Below, one piece after another: positions 34,736 through 44,599 of a DNA stretch of 64,000 bases. Source of the DNA: Bacillus sp. FJAT-26390. Lineage in GTDB: Bacteria > Bacillota > Bacilli > Paenibacillales > Paenibacillaceae. The stretch lies in NCBI RefSeq assembly GCF_001682865.1, contig NZ_MAQX01000003.1:1-64000 (forward strand), in the 5' to 3' direction. The position numbers and the translations under genes are program-made. The number at the start of each line of letters is the position of its first letter. Position 1 is the stretch's first letter. The notes under the pieces were generated by a model. It saw only the letters and a program-made list of their open reading frames with translations, did not search any database and had not been told where the DNA came from.

Positions 34736-34813
34736 TCCTTCTGCAAGCAATAATGTCATTCGATTTGAGGGACATTACATGATAATAAGAAAGAAGAGGT
34801 AGGTGTTTTCGAA

Positions 34814-36235
34814 TTGAAAATTATTGATCAGATTTATATTAACGGGAAATTCATTAAGCCTTTTGGCAATGAAGAGCAGGAGCTCATTAATCCTTCAACC
34901 CAAGAAGTCATTGGGCGAGTGACTTTGGGGAACGAGGAAGATGCACGAAGAGCCATAGCCGCTGCGAAAGAAGCTTTCAAAACATTCTCGCGGACAACGT
35001 TGAAAGAACGCAGTCAAATGTTACAACGATTACATGACGCGATTATGTCAAAATCGTCGGCTATGATTGCAGCGAATATTAATGAATATGGTGCTCCAAA
35101 ATTTGCAGCAATCGGTCGAGTTAAATTGGCGGCTACAAATTTTCTAGATTCGAAAGAAGCATTAGAGGATTTTGAATTCATTAAATATATTGGCAAAGCA
35201 AAGGTCGTCTCCGAACCAATCGGTGTTATAGGAATTATTACTCCATGGAATGCTACTTATTCGCAAATTACGGCTAAACTGGGTGCAGCCATTGCCGCCG
35301 GGTGTCCGGTTGTAATTAAGCCAAGTGAACTTAGCGCGATCCAAGCACAACTGATAACGGAATGTTTTCATGAGGCTGAGATTCCTGCCGGCGTCATCAA
35401 TGTGGTAAACGGTTTGGGCCAGACGGTTGGCGCTGAATTGACGAGGAGTTCGGATATCTCGATGATTTCCTTTACAGGATCTACACGGGTAGGGAAAGAG
35501 ATTCAAAGAGGTGCAGTGGATACGATGAAACGAGTTACATTGGAGCTAGGGGGGAAATCGCCTAATATCATTCTCGATGATGCAGATTTTGCAACAGCTA
35601 TACCTACTGCTGTAAAGCAATGTTTTAATAACAATGGTCAAGCATGCGTTGCTGGGACGCGATTACTGGTTCCAGAGCATCGTCTTGATGAAGTGAAAAA
35701 ACTGGTCAAAGAAGCCGTTGAAGCTATTAAAGTAGGCAATCCATGGGATGAAGATACAGATCTTGGTCCAATTGTAACCCGAAAACAATATGACCAAGTT
35801 CAACGATTTATCAAGGCAGGTATTGAAGAAGGTGCTGAACTAATCATTGGTGGAGAAGGACATCCAGATGATCTGGATGCAGGATATTTTGTTAAACCTA
35901 CTGTATTTGCCAATGTAACAGAAGATATGCTGATTGCGAAGGAAGAAATCTTTGGTCCTGTATTGTCCATTTTGACTTATAAATCAGAAGATGAGGCCAT
36001 TGAGATGGCGAATAATACCAATTATGGACTTGGTGCTTATTTAAGTTCTTCCAATTTAGAGAAAGCTAACGAGCTAGCATCCCGCATCGCGGCAGGTGTT
36101 GTTCTTATCAATGGAGCCGGCTTTGAAATGAAAGCTCCTTTCGGTGGCTTTAAGCAGTCCGGAATCGGCAGGGAATATGGCCTGTATGGCCTAGAGGAAT
36201 GCTTAGAAACAAAAACCATTACGGGTTACAACTAA
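34814..36235 (+). CDS. aldehyde dehydrogenase family protein
   Basis: 473 residues, the usual length. GIITPWNATYSQITAKLGAAIAAGCPVVIKPSE (NAD(P) binding), SFTGSTRVGKEI, LELGGKSPNIILDDAD (general base Glu) and NNNGQACVAGTRLLVP (catalytic Cys) are all present, as is EEIFGPVLSI. It oxidises an aldehyde to an acid with NAD(P)+; the substrate is unknown. It starts at TTG 34814 after a weakly spaced AAGAAGAGGTAGG. It is followed 28 bases later by an SDR, suggesting a joint detoxification or catabolic pathway under the divergent TetR repressor. Confidence 0.93.
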   Translation: MKIIDQIYINGKFIKPFGNEEQELINPSTQEVIGRVTLGNEEDARRAIAAAKEAFKTFSRTTLKERSQMLQRLHDAIMSKSSAMIAANINEYGAPKFAAIGRVKLAATNFLDSKEALEDFEFIKYIGKAKVVSEPIGVIGIITPWNATYSQITAKLGAAIAAGCPVVIKPSELSAIQAQLITECFHEAEIPAGVINVVNGLGQTVGAELTRSSDISMISFTGSTRVGKEIQRGAVDTMKRVTLELGGKSPNIILDDADFATAIPTAVKQCFNNNGQACVAGTRLLVPEHRLDEVKKLVKEAVEAIKVGNPWDEDTDLGPIVTRKQYDQVQRFIKAGIEEGAELIIGGEGHPDDLDAGYFVKPTVFANVTEDMLIAKEEIFGPVLSILTYKSEDEAIEMANNTNYGLGAYLSSSNLEKANELASRIAAGVVLINGAGFEMKAPFGGFKQSGIGREYGLYGLEECLETKTITGYN

Positions 36236-36263
36236 TTTAATAAATTAAGGGTGATAATTCTCA

Positions 36264-37100
36264 ATGACAAAAGTATGGCTTATTACAGGCAGCTCGCGTG
36301 GTTTCGGTCGCAGTCTCGCGGAAACTGTTTTGGCACGTGGTGATCAAGTAATCGCAACGGCCCGAAAGCCCGAGCAGCTTTCTGGTTTAGTTGAACGTTA
36401 TGGGGATCAAGTTCGCACTGTGGCTCTTGACGTGACCGACCCCATACAAGCAAAAACGGCAATTCACTTCGCTATCCAATCCTTTGGACGACTAGACGTC
36501 TTAGTCAATAACGCTGGCTATGGCAATATATCATCTATTGAAGAAACGTCATATGAAGACTTTCGGGCCCAGATCGAGACTAATTTATGGGGAGTCATCA
36601 ATGTCACAAAGGAAGCTTTACCCATTTTAAGAGAGCAAGGATTCGGGCATATTGTACAGTTCTCGTCAATCGGTGGTCGTACCAGCACACCTGGTCTAGC
36701 TGCTTATCAATCGGCCAAATGGGCTGTAGAAGGTTTCTCTGAGGTATTGTCAAAGGAAGTTATGCCGTTAGGGTTGAAGGTGACGATCATCGAGCCTGGA
36801 GGATTCCGAACGGATTGGGCTGGTTCATCGATGAGTCATATCGAGCCTCGTGAGGAATACAAAAACACCGTCGGTGAAATGCTGAAGCATCTACGTGAAA
36901 CAACTGGAAAAGAAAATGGAGACCCTGTCAAAGCTGCGGATGCCATTATTGCTATTGTTAACAGTCAGAATCCACCGTTGAGACTTCTACTTGGTAGCGA
37001 TGCGGTAGCCATTGCTCGGGCTGTCGATCTAAATAAACTGCAAGAAACGGACCGTTGGGAGAAGATCAGTATTTCCACGGACTATAATAGCCTTACATGA
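36264..37100 (+). CDS. short-chain dehydrogenase/reductase
   Basis: 278 residues. TGSSRGFGRSLA (TGxxxGxG cofactor motif), NNAGYG, FSSIGGR (catalytic Ser) and YQSAKWAVEGFSEVL (YxxxK) are all intact, so it should be active. ARKP after the second strand suggests NADP preference. It lies 28 bases after the ALDH gene and is probably co-transcribed. Preceded by a modest AAGGGTGATAATTCTC. The substrate is unknown. Confidence 0.92.
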   Translation: MTKVWLITGSSRGFGRSLAETVLARGDQVIATARKPEQLSGLVERYGDQVRTVALDVTDPIQAKTAIHFAIQSFGRLDVLVNNAGYGNISSIEETSYEDFRAQIETNLWGVINVTKEALPILREQGFGHIVQFSSIGGRTSTPGLAAYQSAKWAVEGFSEVLSKEVMPLGLKVTIIEPGGFRTDWAGSSMSHIEPREEYKNTVGEMLKHLRETTGKENGDPVKAADAIIAIVNSQNPPLRLLLGSDAVAIARAVDLNKLQETDRWEKISISTDYNSLT

Positions 37101-37222
37101 GTTTGATTGGAGTTGATTAGAAGGTAAATGGGTATTAACTTGACGGTTCTGGTTGTGATTGAACGCTTTATATTTCATTTAATCCAACAAGTTCTATATA
37201 AAATCTCTATATAAAAGCTAAA

Positions 37223-37275
37223 GGAACGGCTATGTTCGCAACATCTGCGAAAGAGCCGTTCTTCTGTTTTTCTTA
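37223..37275 (+). terminator. terminator after the ALDH-SDR operon
   Basis: GGAACGGCT pairs with AGCCGTTC around an inner TTCGCA/TGCGAA hairpin, followed by TTCTGTTTTTC. Confidence 0.7.
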
Positions 37276-37452
37276 GCAATATCTTTTTGAAGGAATAGTA
37301 ATTCTAAGTAAGTATGTAGAAACTGCCTCAGCCTTGATTTTTAGAAAGATTAATGTTTTCAACTAAGTTTAGTTCACAAGAATTTTTTATTTCATTTTAC
37401 TTTACACTTTTGGTGTCTTCACGAGTGAAGATGATAAATACAATTAAGACAT

Positions 37453-37505
37453 AATAGACGTTTTATAAACTATTTGTTTACTTTGTTCGAGATGCATGTT
37501 ATCCT
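37453..37505 (+). promoter_or_regulatory. TetR-regulated promoter, copy 3
   Basis: AATAGACGTTTTATAAACTATT, then -35 TTTACT (37477-37482), a 17-base spacer and -10 TATCCT (37500-37505). It matches copies 1 and 2. Just downstream, AAGGAGTGGTGCATTAA precedes an ATG whose frame stops after two codons (ATGAAATGA). The first gene of this unit has therefore been lost, and the promoter now faces the SDR at 37703. Confidence 0.6.
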
Positions 37506-37702
37506 TTGACTATATTGAAACGAAGGAGTGGTGCATTAAATGAAATGAAAATTTAACTACGGCATTCCGCCGCCAGGTAAGCCTACTTCGATATTGATCC
37601 GACGCTCATTTGGTCATAGGAATTATTATGTTAAGTTCATTTAGACTTTTGTTTAAATTTCCTCAAACAGTAATCAAAATAATTGAAAGAAGGTAATATA
37701 CT

Positions 37703-38503
37703 GTGGATTTAAAATTAACTGGTAAACGTGCGCTGATTACAGGTTCTAGCAGCGGCTTAGGGATGGCTACGGCAAAGTTGCTGGCTGCGGAAGGGGCGAC
37801 TGTTATTGTGCATGGTCGTGATGAGGCGCGTACAAGCACTGTCGCAGAGTACATCCGTGCTAATGGTGGTTCCGCTGTTATTGCTTTGGGTGATCTTTCT
37901 TCTGATGCTGGAGCTGATGCTGTCGCGAAGGCATCGTTGGCAGATGGTCCTGTTGACATTCTAGTCAACAATGCAGGCTTCTACCGTCACTTGTCTTGGA
38001 TGGAAGCTACGGCAGATGAGTGGGCAGATACCTACAACGTCAATGTGGTTTCCGGTGTTCGCATGATTCAAAGATTGATCCCGCAAATGCGCGAACGCAA
38101 TTGGGGTCGTATCATTACGATCGGAGGAGGACTTGCGCTGCAACCGATGAACACTCATCCTCAGTACAACGCAACCTTGGCTGCTCGTCACAACCTTGCG
38201 GTATCACTTGCACGCGAACTGAAAGACACTCGTATTACCTCGAACATCGTCTCACCTGGAGCGATGCTTGTAGATGCGGTAAAAGATCTAGTGGAGAGTA
38301 TCGGACCAGCTCGTGGTTGGGGAGAAACATGGGACGACATTCAGCGTAATGCAGTGAACTCTCTTATCCCTAATGATCGCGGACGCTTTGGTTATCCGGA
38401 TGAAATTGCTGCTGCTGTTGCATACCTCTGCAGTGATTATGCGGAATATGTCAGCGGATCTACAATTCGCGTTGATGGCGGATTGATCCGAGGTGCCTTT
38501 TAA
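37703..38503 (+). CDS. SDR-fold protein with altered active site
   Basis: 266 residues. Rossmann start ITGSSSGLGMATAKLL, NNAGFYRHL and C-terminal GSTIRVDGGLIRGAF show an SDR. The catalytic Lys of YxxxK is Leu (YNATL), and the catalytic Ser strand reads TIGGGLALQP with Gly in place of Ser. Two of three catalytic residues are therefore missing. GAAAGAAGGTAATATACT precedes the GTG start at 37703. It may be a binding protein or a catalytically altered member, or it may be decaying. Confidence 0.85.
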   Translation: MDLKLTGKRALITGSSSGLGMATAKLLAAEGATVIVHGRDEARTSTVAEYIRANGGSAVIALGDLSSDAGADAVAKASLADGPVDILVNNAGFYRHLSWMEATADEWADTYNVNVVSGVRMIQRLIPQMRERNWGRIITIGGGLALQPMNTHPQYNATLAARHNLAVSLARELKDTRITSNIVSPGAMLVDAVKDLVESIGPARGWGETWDDIQRNAVNSLIPNDRGRFGYPDEIAAAVAYLCSDYAEYVSGSTIRVDGGLIRGAF

Positions 38504-38622
38504 AGAAGGAACCATCTTATTTCAGCGTAATTAATGATTAATTAGAAAACCAACCGGTCGCCGATAAATATTGTTAAATCACTCTTATCAAGAGAATAAG
38601 ATTATCCGATTATCGCAAAAAT

Positions 38623-38666
38623 AACATCCCTTACCTCTGAGTCAATTGGAAAGGGATGTTGTTTTC
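38623..38666 (+). terminator. intrinsic terminator after the SDR gene
   Basis: AACATCCCTT (38623-38632) and AAGGGATGTT (38651-38660) form a perfect 10-bp stem followed by GTTTTC. Confidence 0.75.
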
Positions 38667-38833
38667 TTGATAAATTGATTTATTGTCTTCATGACTTTAA
38701 ACATGACTTTGTCAAACCTTATGCATTGTCCAAAAATGCTGATTTTAAATTGATAAAATTAAACTTTAAGGTAGCTTCTTTAAAGGATTGAGGAATGTAC
38801 CATCATTTGAAAGACACATAAATAGGAAGGAAG

Positions 38834-40252
38834 ATGGTTTTGGGAGCATTAATTCAGCAGTCTAAACGAATCATTTTAACTATTATCATTGCTTGTCAGC
38901 TTATGATTGTGCTCGACGCCTCCATTATGATTACTGCGCTGCCTGAGATTGGTCGATCACTGCATCTGACAACGACTAACTTGACTTGGGTGCAAAATGC
39001 CTATATTTTGGCTTTCGGAGGTTTCTTGTTGCTAGGTGCTAGGGCAGGGGACATCTTGGGTCGAAGGCGTATATTCATGACAGGTATTACTTTGTTCACG
39101 TTGGCCTCTCTACTGGCCGGTTTATCTCAATCCGCAGAATGGCTTCTCGTTACTCGAGCCTTGCAAGGTATCGCAGCTGCATTAGCAGCGCCTTCAACAC
39201 TCGCATTACTGTCCGTGAGCTTTGTAGAGGCCAAAGAACGATCAAAAGCGATCGCTTTATATAGTGCCGTTTCTGGAGCAGGAGGCAGTGTAGGTCTCGT
39301 CCTTGGTGGTGTGCTAACTGATTTAATCTCATGGCGATTTGGCATGTTTATTAACGTACCTATTGGGGTGGCGCTACTATTACTGGCTCCTCGGTACTTA
39401 TCAGAAACCGATAGAAACACGGGACGATTTGATTTAACAGGAGCGTTATCATCCGTTATTGGAATGACCGCTCTAGTATTTGGCTTTGTGCATGCTGCTT
39501 CTAGCGGATGGGCTAATATATGGACATTAGTTTCGATTATTGCCGGGGTGGCGTCACTCATTGCTTTCTTCTTGATTGAAGCTCGTGCCGAACAACCGAT
39601 TACACCACTTCGTTTGTTTGCGAGCCACGAGCGGTCTGGCAGCTATCTAGGTAGGCTCCTATTTGTAGGAGGCATGTTTTCGATGATTTTTTTCTTATCA
39701 CAATTTTTGCAAAGGGTACTTGGTTTTAGTTCATTCCAAGCTGGACTTGCATTCCTCCCTATGACAGCTGTGCAGTTCGCAATGATGTACCTAATGCCAT
39801 GGCTCACCTCCCGATTTGGACCGATCAGATTACTTGTGAGCGGAATAATAATAGCGATAGCAGGAATGGGCTGGTTGAGTCGTATCACTATAGAATCTCA
39901 ATTTTTTCCACAAATTTTTATTCCCATGGTGATCCTTGGTATCGGGGCAGGTATTGTTTTTATTCCTTTCACTTCCTTTGGACTAGCGGGGGTAGATAAA
40001 CGCGATGCGGGCGCAGCATCAGGACTTGTCAATGTTGCACATCAAATTGGTGGATCAATAGGGCTTGCTATCCTTATCACATTTTTCGAGAGAGCAATTG
40101 GCAAAGGAACGATTTCATCGAAAGGAGGGAGCCTAGAACTAGCACACGCTGTTTCAATATCCATAACCGGTTCTGTGATTTTTCTAACGTTGTCGCTTGT
40201 CGTGGTACTTCTCTTGTTATACCCATCACGCGCAACAATCAAAAATGGGTGA
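38834..40252 (+). CDS. DHA2-family MFS drug exporter
   Basis: 472 residues with about 14 hydrophobic segments. LDASIMITALPEIG (motif D1 of 14-TMS drug:H+ antiporters), LGARAGDILGRRR (motif A), VTRALQGIAAALAAPSTLALL and SGAGGSVGLVLGGVLTDLISWR (motif C) are all clear. It probably exports lipophilic cations or antibiotics. AATAGGAAGGAAG gives ATG 38834 a short spacing; TTG 38840 is an alternative. It is the last gene of the TetR-ALDH-SDR neighbourhood but lies after a terminator, so it is likely a separate unit. Confidence 0.93.
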   Translation: MVLGALIQQSKRIILTIIIACQLMIVLDASIMITALPEIGRSLHLTTTNLTWVQNAYILAFGGFLLLGARAGDILGRRRIFMTGITLFTLASLLAGLSQSAEWLLVTRALQGIAAALAAPSTLALLSVSFVEAKERSKAIALYSAVSGAGGSVGLVLGGVLTDLISWRFGMFINVPIGVALLLLAPRYLSETDRNTGRFDLTGALSSVIGMTALVFGFVHAASSGWANIWTLVSIIAGVASLIAFFLIEARAEQPITPLRLFASHERSGSYLGRLLFVGGMFSMIFFLSQFLQRVLGFSSFQAGLAFLPMTAVQFAMMYLMPWLTSRFGPIRLLVSGIIIAIAGMGWLSRITIESQFFPQIFIPMVILGIGAGIVFIPFTSFGLAGVDKRDAGAASGLVNVAHQIGGSIGLAILITFFERAIGKGTISSKGGSLELAHAVSISITGSVIFLTLSLVVVLLLLYPSRATIKNG

Positions 40253-41055
40253 AAAGGTTAAAGATGATTCAAAACCAAAACTTGTGATCTCGCCAAGCCA
40301 TATGTGATGTCGATCCCAGAAGACGATCCCGATCTCAGCTCAAATGTGTTAATCGTTATGTGCGACGGTCTCAAATTGGTCTGGTACCAACGTGGTTTTC
40401 ATGGACATCCAGTGTCGCCAGCAACTCGGGAAAAAAAGTAGCGGGTGGCGCGGCACTCATCTATTATTTACTCAATCATGTCTTCATCTTATTCACAATC
40501 GATACCGGGATAATCCTTTATGATCCTGGTCTCCGTTTTCACCAAACAACGGTTTCCACCATTCGGTTAAGAAAGATAACTGGGTTCAAAGTTCACCAAT
40601 AATTCAACGGATTTTCCTTTACGATAAAAAACGTTACGAAATGCTGGATACTGGTAGCTTGCATTAGAGGACAACATGATCATAGAATGCTTATTGCGTG
40701 ATCAGATTGGTCAGCTCGCTGTGGCTTGTAGACGAACAATCCTCGCGAACTGACCAATCTGATCGACCGTTCGGACTACAAGCAAACGCTTGCCGATATG
40801 CGGTAGTCGCTTTTGATATCTACGTCGATAAAGCTTTCATTGTGATTGACTACTTTAACATGGTTTTATGGGACGCAGAGGAGGAATACCGGGTTAAGTT
40901 GTATGGAAAAAATAAAGTATTAGACCGGAGTTGTTATTTGACGGGGTTTTCGGTTTTGAAAATCGTCAGGTTCAGAGAAATAAGTTTTAGAATGAGGCAT
41001 CAGAGAGCCCACAAAAAGAAACTAACCGGAAAATAAAGTATTAGACAGGGTTTAG
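40253..41055. other. about 800 bases of intergenic sequence with repeats, no recognised gene
   Basis: Two unsupported frames (40360-40602 and 40698-41036) match no family I recognise. The region holds a 15-bp inverted repeat (40700-40764) and a 17-bp direct repeat, AAAATAAAGTATTAGAC, at 40909-40925 and 41030-41046. It may be a dead or non-autonomous mobile element. Confidence 0.5.
40700..40764. repeat. 15-bp perfect inverted repeat
   Basis: GATCAGATTGGTCAG (40700-40714) and CTGACCAATCTGATC (40750-40764), with a 35-base spacer. No T-run follows. It is compatible with a non-coding RNA stem, an operator or a mobile-element end. Confidence 0.75.
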
Positions 41056-41089
41056 TTGATTTAGCTAACGTATCCGTTAGCTAAATCAA
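41056..41089. repeat. 15-bp palindrome overlapping the phosphatase stop codon
   Basis: TTGATTTAGCTAACG (41056-41070), loop TATC, CGTTAGCTAAATCAA (41075-41089). The TGA stop of the minus-strand phosphatase gene (41088-41086) lies in one arm. There is no T-run, so it is at best a weak terminator or 3' stabiliser. Confidence 0.75.
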
Positions 41090-41652
41090 AAATCCTCATT
41101 CCATAGTCTTATTACCTCTTTTAGTTCTAAATTTTCAAAACTTAATTTATAAATATCTGGTTTCTTTAATTGATTTAAAAAATCCAAACCATAACTTGAA
41201 TCAAAATAATTGATCATCAAAGTCATTACAAGTCCATGTGTTCCAATAGCTATTTTTTTCCCAGAGTGTTCTTTTAATATGTTTTTTATCACTGATATCG
41301 ATCTATTCTGGCAATCAGAATTAGACTCCCCGCCCGGTAAAAAATAATCAAAATCATAAAATTTCTCTTTAATAACGGACATTAAATTTCCAATAATTTC
41401 TCCAGCAAAATGCCTTTCCCTGAGATCTTCAAATGTTTCGATATCTAATCCCAAGTTTTGTGCCAATCCCTCAATACTCAGGATTGCTCGGTTATATGGG
41501 CTAGATATAATAATATCTATTCCTTCTTTTTTAAGAATTTCTGTAACTTTTTCAACATCGCCCTTGCCCTTTGTGGTGAGTCCTCTTGTTCTTTCAGTTC
41601 CTTCATCGTATGGTGATTCTGCATGCCTAACCATATAGACGATGGTGTTCAT
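41086..41652 (-). CDS. histidine phosphatase superfamily protein
   Basis: 188 residues. YMVRHAESPYDEGTERTRGLTTKG carries the RHxE/G phosphohistidine motif, followed by ISSPYNRAILSIEGLA, a central Glu region and GTHGLVMTLMINY (second His). The fold belongs to the phosphoglycerate mutase/phosphatase group; the substrate is unknown. ATG 41652 is chosen because AAGGAGGATTAT precedes it. AT-rich codon use differs from the phosphatase at 58125. Confidence 0.88.
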   Translation of the reverse strand: MNTIVYMVRHAESPYDEGTERTRGLTTKGKGDVEKVTEILKKEGIDIIISSPYNRAILSIEGLAQNLGLDIETFEDLRERHFAGEIIGNLMSVIKEKFYDFDYFLPGGESNSDCQNRSISVIKNILKEHSGKKIAIGTHGLVMTLMINYFDSSYGLDFLNQLKKPDIYKLSFENLELKEVIRLWNEDF

Positions 41653-41689
41653 ATAATCCTCCTTAAATTGAATATTCCGTCTCAAAAAG

Positions 41690-43300
41690 TATTCGCGAAG
41701 TCATTTAGCTATCCGGCCCGTTAGCATTCCTGTAGAGCGTTAAATTTCCGCTTTGCATAAAAACGAGCGCCTCGGTACGATGGAAGTACGCAACGGGTCA
41801 TAGCCCTAAAAATTCCATCATCCAGGAGGTCGCTCTACTATGAAGTTTAAATCGCAAGCGAGACAAAATCAACTCATTGAAAAAATTACTGCTCAGCATT
41901 TAGTTGTCGGGATCGACATCGCCCAGCAGATGCATGTTGCACGCGCTGTAAATTTTCGTGGCATCATCATCGGAGACCACTTATCCTTTTCTAATGACGA
42001 GGAGGGGTTTCACAATCTTTTGCTATGGATTCAAAAGCTGCCAACCACCCATCGTTTAAGCGCCGCCATCGTCGGGATGGAACCAACTGGGCATTACTGG
42101 CTTAACTTCTCTCGGTGGCTCACAGAACACCATTTTGAAGTCGTTTTAGTCAATCCACATCTCGTCAAAAAGAACAAAGAGAATCGCGACAATACGCCCT
42201 CAAAGAGTGACCGGAAGGATGCTCTCGTTATCGCCGACATGGTCAAGAACGGTTACTACTTGGTATCACGCAAGACCCCCCAAGCCTTCGAGGATCTACG
42301 TGTGCTTCTCTCTAACCGTGACTTCGTCGTCAAACGACTTGTTAGTGCCAAAAACCAGATCCACCGCTGGGTTGACGTCGTTTTCCCTGAACTACGTCAC
42401 GTGTTCAAAGACATCACATGTGTCGGCTCCATCGCTACGCTTCGCCTCTTCCCTACTCCAGCGGAGCTCAGTAAACTACAACCTCAGAACCTGATTCAGG
42501 GATGGAAAACCATCATGAAACGGCACTGTGGTGCTAGAAAAGCAAAAGCACTCATCGAGTTGGCCAACCATTCTGTAGGATCTCAATCAGCTTCGCATTA
42601 CTACAAGCTTCACTTGAATCAATTGCTCGCCGAGTACGATCTTGCTTGCGAACAGCTAGAGGTTGTGGAGAAGGAAATTTCAACCGTATTAGAACGTATT
42701 CCCTTTGCAAAATACATCCTCACTATTAAAGGGATTAGTGTCATTTCATTAGCTGGTATTTTGGGTGAGGCTGGGGACTTAAGCGGATTTGTTCACGGTA
42801 ATGCTTTGCTGCGCCATGCCGGACTTAACCTCGCAGAAGCGAGCTCAGGCAAATGGACCGGGCAGATGAAGATTAGCAAACGCGGACGATCCCGCCTTCG
42901 CCGCTTCCTCTTCATGGCTACTATGAGTTTGGTCATGAACAATTCGGAGTTTCAAGCGATGCATGCATACAATGTGCAATTCAAGAAGATGAAGAAAATG
43001 AGGTCCATTATGAAACTATGCGGTAAATTGGCTAGAATACTAGTCGGGATGGCGCGCAGCGGCAAAGCCTATATGCCACAAAAAACGTTACCGCTCTTGC
43101 AAGCAGCTTAGCCCAACAACCCGTTTCGTTGTACGAGTTTTGGCTTATTCGCAGGATTTCAAAGAAAGCACAGAGTACCGGATTCATTAAACCAAAGGGC
43201 ACCGACCCGTACGGCACTGACCCGTTAAGACATGGGAGTGAAAACCTCCAAGGGCGGCGTGGAGAATGCGTGCAGTAATTGGAAGTAAATGGGGCGACAA
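41690..43300 (+). mobile_element. second intact IS110-family element (different subgroup)
   Basis: A single transposase gene is flanked by about 150 non-coding bases upstream and 150-200 downstream. No second copy exists in the window to fix the ends, so both boundaries are estimates. No terminal inverted repeats are seen. Confidence 0.65.
41840..43111 (+). CDS. IS110-family transposase/recombinase
   Basis: 423 residues. DEDD domain with VVGIDIAQQMHVA (Asp), GMEPTGHYWLNF (Glu) and SKSDRKDALVIADM (Asp pair). The C-terminal Transposase_20 domain has IKGISVISLAGILGEAGDLSGF, LRHAGLNLAEASSGKWTGQ and ISKRGRSRLRRFLFMA, with SSGK at the catalytic Ser. CAGGAGGTCGCTCTACT precedes ATG 41840. It is only distantly related to the element at 1005-2469. 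The frame is intact. Any guide RNA would lie in the short flanks. Confidence 0.93.
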   Translation: MKFKSQARQNQLIEKITAQHLVVGIDIAQQMHVARAVNFRGIIIGDHLSFSNDEEGFHNLLLWIQKLPTTHRLSAAIVGMEPTGHYWLNFSRWLTEHHFEVVLVNPHLVKKNKENRDNTPSKSDRKDALVIADMVKNGYYLVSRKTPQAFEDLRVLLSNRDFVVKRLVSAKNQIHRWVDVVFPELRHVFKDITCVGSIATLRLFPTPAELSKLQPQNLIQGWKTIMKRHCGARKAKALIELANHSVGSQSASHYYKLHLNQLLAEYDLACEQLEVVEKEISTVLERIPFAKYILTIKGISVISLAGILGEAGDLSGFVHGNALLRHAGLNLAEASSGKWTGQMKISKRGRSRLRRFLFMATMSLVMNNSEFQAMHAYNVQFKKMKKMRSIMKLCGKLARILVGMARSGKAYMPQKTLPLLQAA

Positions 43301-43995
43301 TAATCCCCCTTTATTCCCGTGCGTCTTCAAACAGAGTCATTAAATGATGTACAGAACCAGGGGGAGGAACATTTCTAGATTACTCCCTTAAAATACAAAT
43401 AAGTTCGCGAGGCATTAGGGAGATGGTCTAAAAAGGCGCATATCAGATAGAGGAACTTAGTTCATTGGGCTTATTCGTCGGCCGAGGGACCGTAGATGTC
43501 TGGCACCGGAATATCGAGAAGCCGCAAGTATACCCGATCTGGTTGTTTTCCAGGCTGGGATGATATGACCGATCTTAGCTATATAAAGATATGGCTCATT
43601 GCACATCATCCCCTGTATCTTATAAAGGAAAAAGCTATGAAATCATGTTTTAACTAATGAAAATTACATTTCAAATACTTTTTCAAAGGATTCATCTAGC
43701 GAGTATGTGTTCGCACGAATTCTTTCAGGCCGTATACGCTTGCCAGTAAAATTGTGCTGAAATGAAAGACGTTCTGCGTTAAGATAGATAGCGTTCCCTA
43801 TTTTATGTAAAAGAAGAGAGACCTGTTTTATGTGGAGTCCCATCAAAGAACGCTTTCGGCAGTCGACCTTGCGTGCAAAACTGATACTCGCTTTTGTTTT
43901 TGAATGATTTAGGGGGAAACCATCAATGCTAATGCGTGTTTTTTACTCTTTCATGTTTTGTGGGGAATGGTGATTGAAAAAATATTGTTTTCGGC
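43301..43995. other. about 700 bases of debris without an intact gene
   Basis: At 43829-43906 a plus frame reads MWSPIKERFRQSTLRAKLILAFVFE and stops. It resembles the membrane entry of a YesM-type sensor kinase whose remainder is gone. A minus frame at 43664-43846 opposes it and has no family I recognise. The rest shows no supported feature. Confidence 0.4.
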
Positions 43996-44005
43996 GGCAT
44001 ATTAT

Positions 44006-44360
44006 TTATTTTTGAAAGGTCTTTCCGTAAGGCGTTCCTCGATCTGAAAAAGCTTGTGCATGACTTTCTCCTTTAGATACATCTAATCCAATGACAGGGT
44101 TCATTCCACCACTCCCGATATTATATTCGCCGGCAACCCCTAACCTTCTTGTCGTCCACATTATCGCATGTGATTCGGGATCGTGTCCCAACCAGCCTAA
44201 TCATGGTTTAACAAGTAGGGGAGATGAACTGTATAGCTCTCGGGATCTAGCTCCCACAGGCAGAAACGTTAGATCCCCGGCTACCGCTATCTTACGATTA
44301 CACAAAAATGAGGTCCACCAGAAAGATCTGGTGACCTCATAATACGAACGGGCAGAATAG
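44006..44360 (-). pseudogene. IS110 remnant: transposase start plus non-coding end
   Basis: The start codons MNPVIGLDVSKGESHAQAFS (44108 downward) break off near 44020. Upstream lie about 250 non-coding bases with the hairpin ATGAGGTCCACCAG/CTGGTGACCTCAT (44308-44340), ending at GAATAG (44360). It is the same subtype as 16171-17393 and shares the same end, which locates the IS terminus in both. Confidence 0.85.
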
Positions 44361-44498
44361 TTCCAAAATGTAGTAAAATTTAAACAATGACTACATTGAT
44401 AATCCAATGGGAATAAAACGGGTTTGATAGTATCTGGAGGAACGTTGATCTGGCTGTCGTTCCTGACAGGAGGATTTGGATTAATAGATTAAAGTCGA

Positions 44499-44528
44499 AG
44501 AGGGACTAGTCAGCAGTCCCTCTTTTTA
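44499..44528 (+). terminator. intrinsic terminator
   Basis: AGAGGGACT, loop AGTCAGC, AGTCCCTCT, then TTTTAA. It is a perfect 9-bp stem. Confidence 0.8.
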
Positions 44529-44599
44529 ACGATTTTACGATCAGCAACGTTATCAAAATCTCCGGTTCGCTCATCATTCGCATTGACGACATTGTACAG

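Noticed and set aside
40360..41036. Two frames of 80 and 112 codons
   Set aside because: No ribosome binding site or family, and one overlaps the inverted repeat.
43664..43846. 60-codon minus-strand frame
   Set aside because: No supporting signal, and it lies opposite a recognisable kinase N-terminal fragment.
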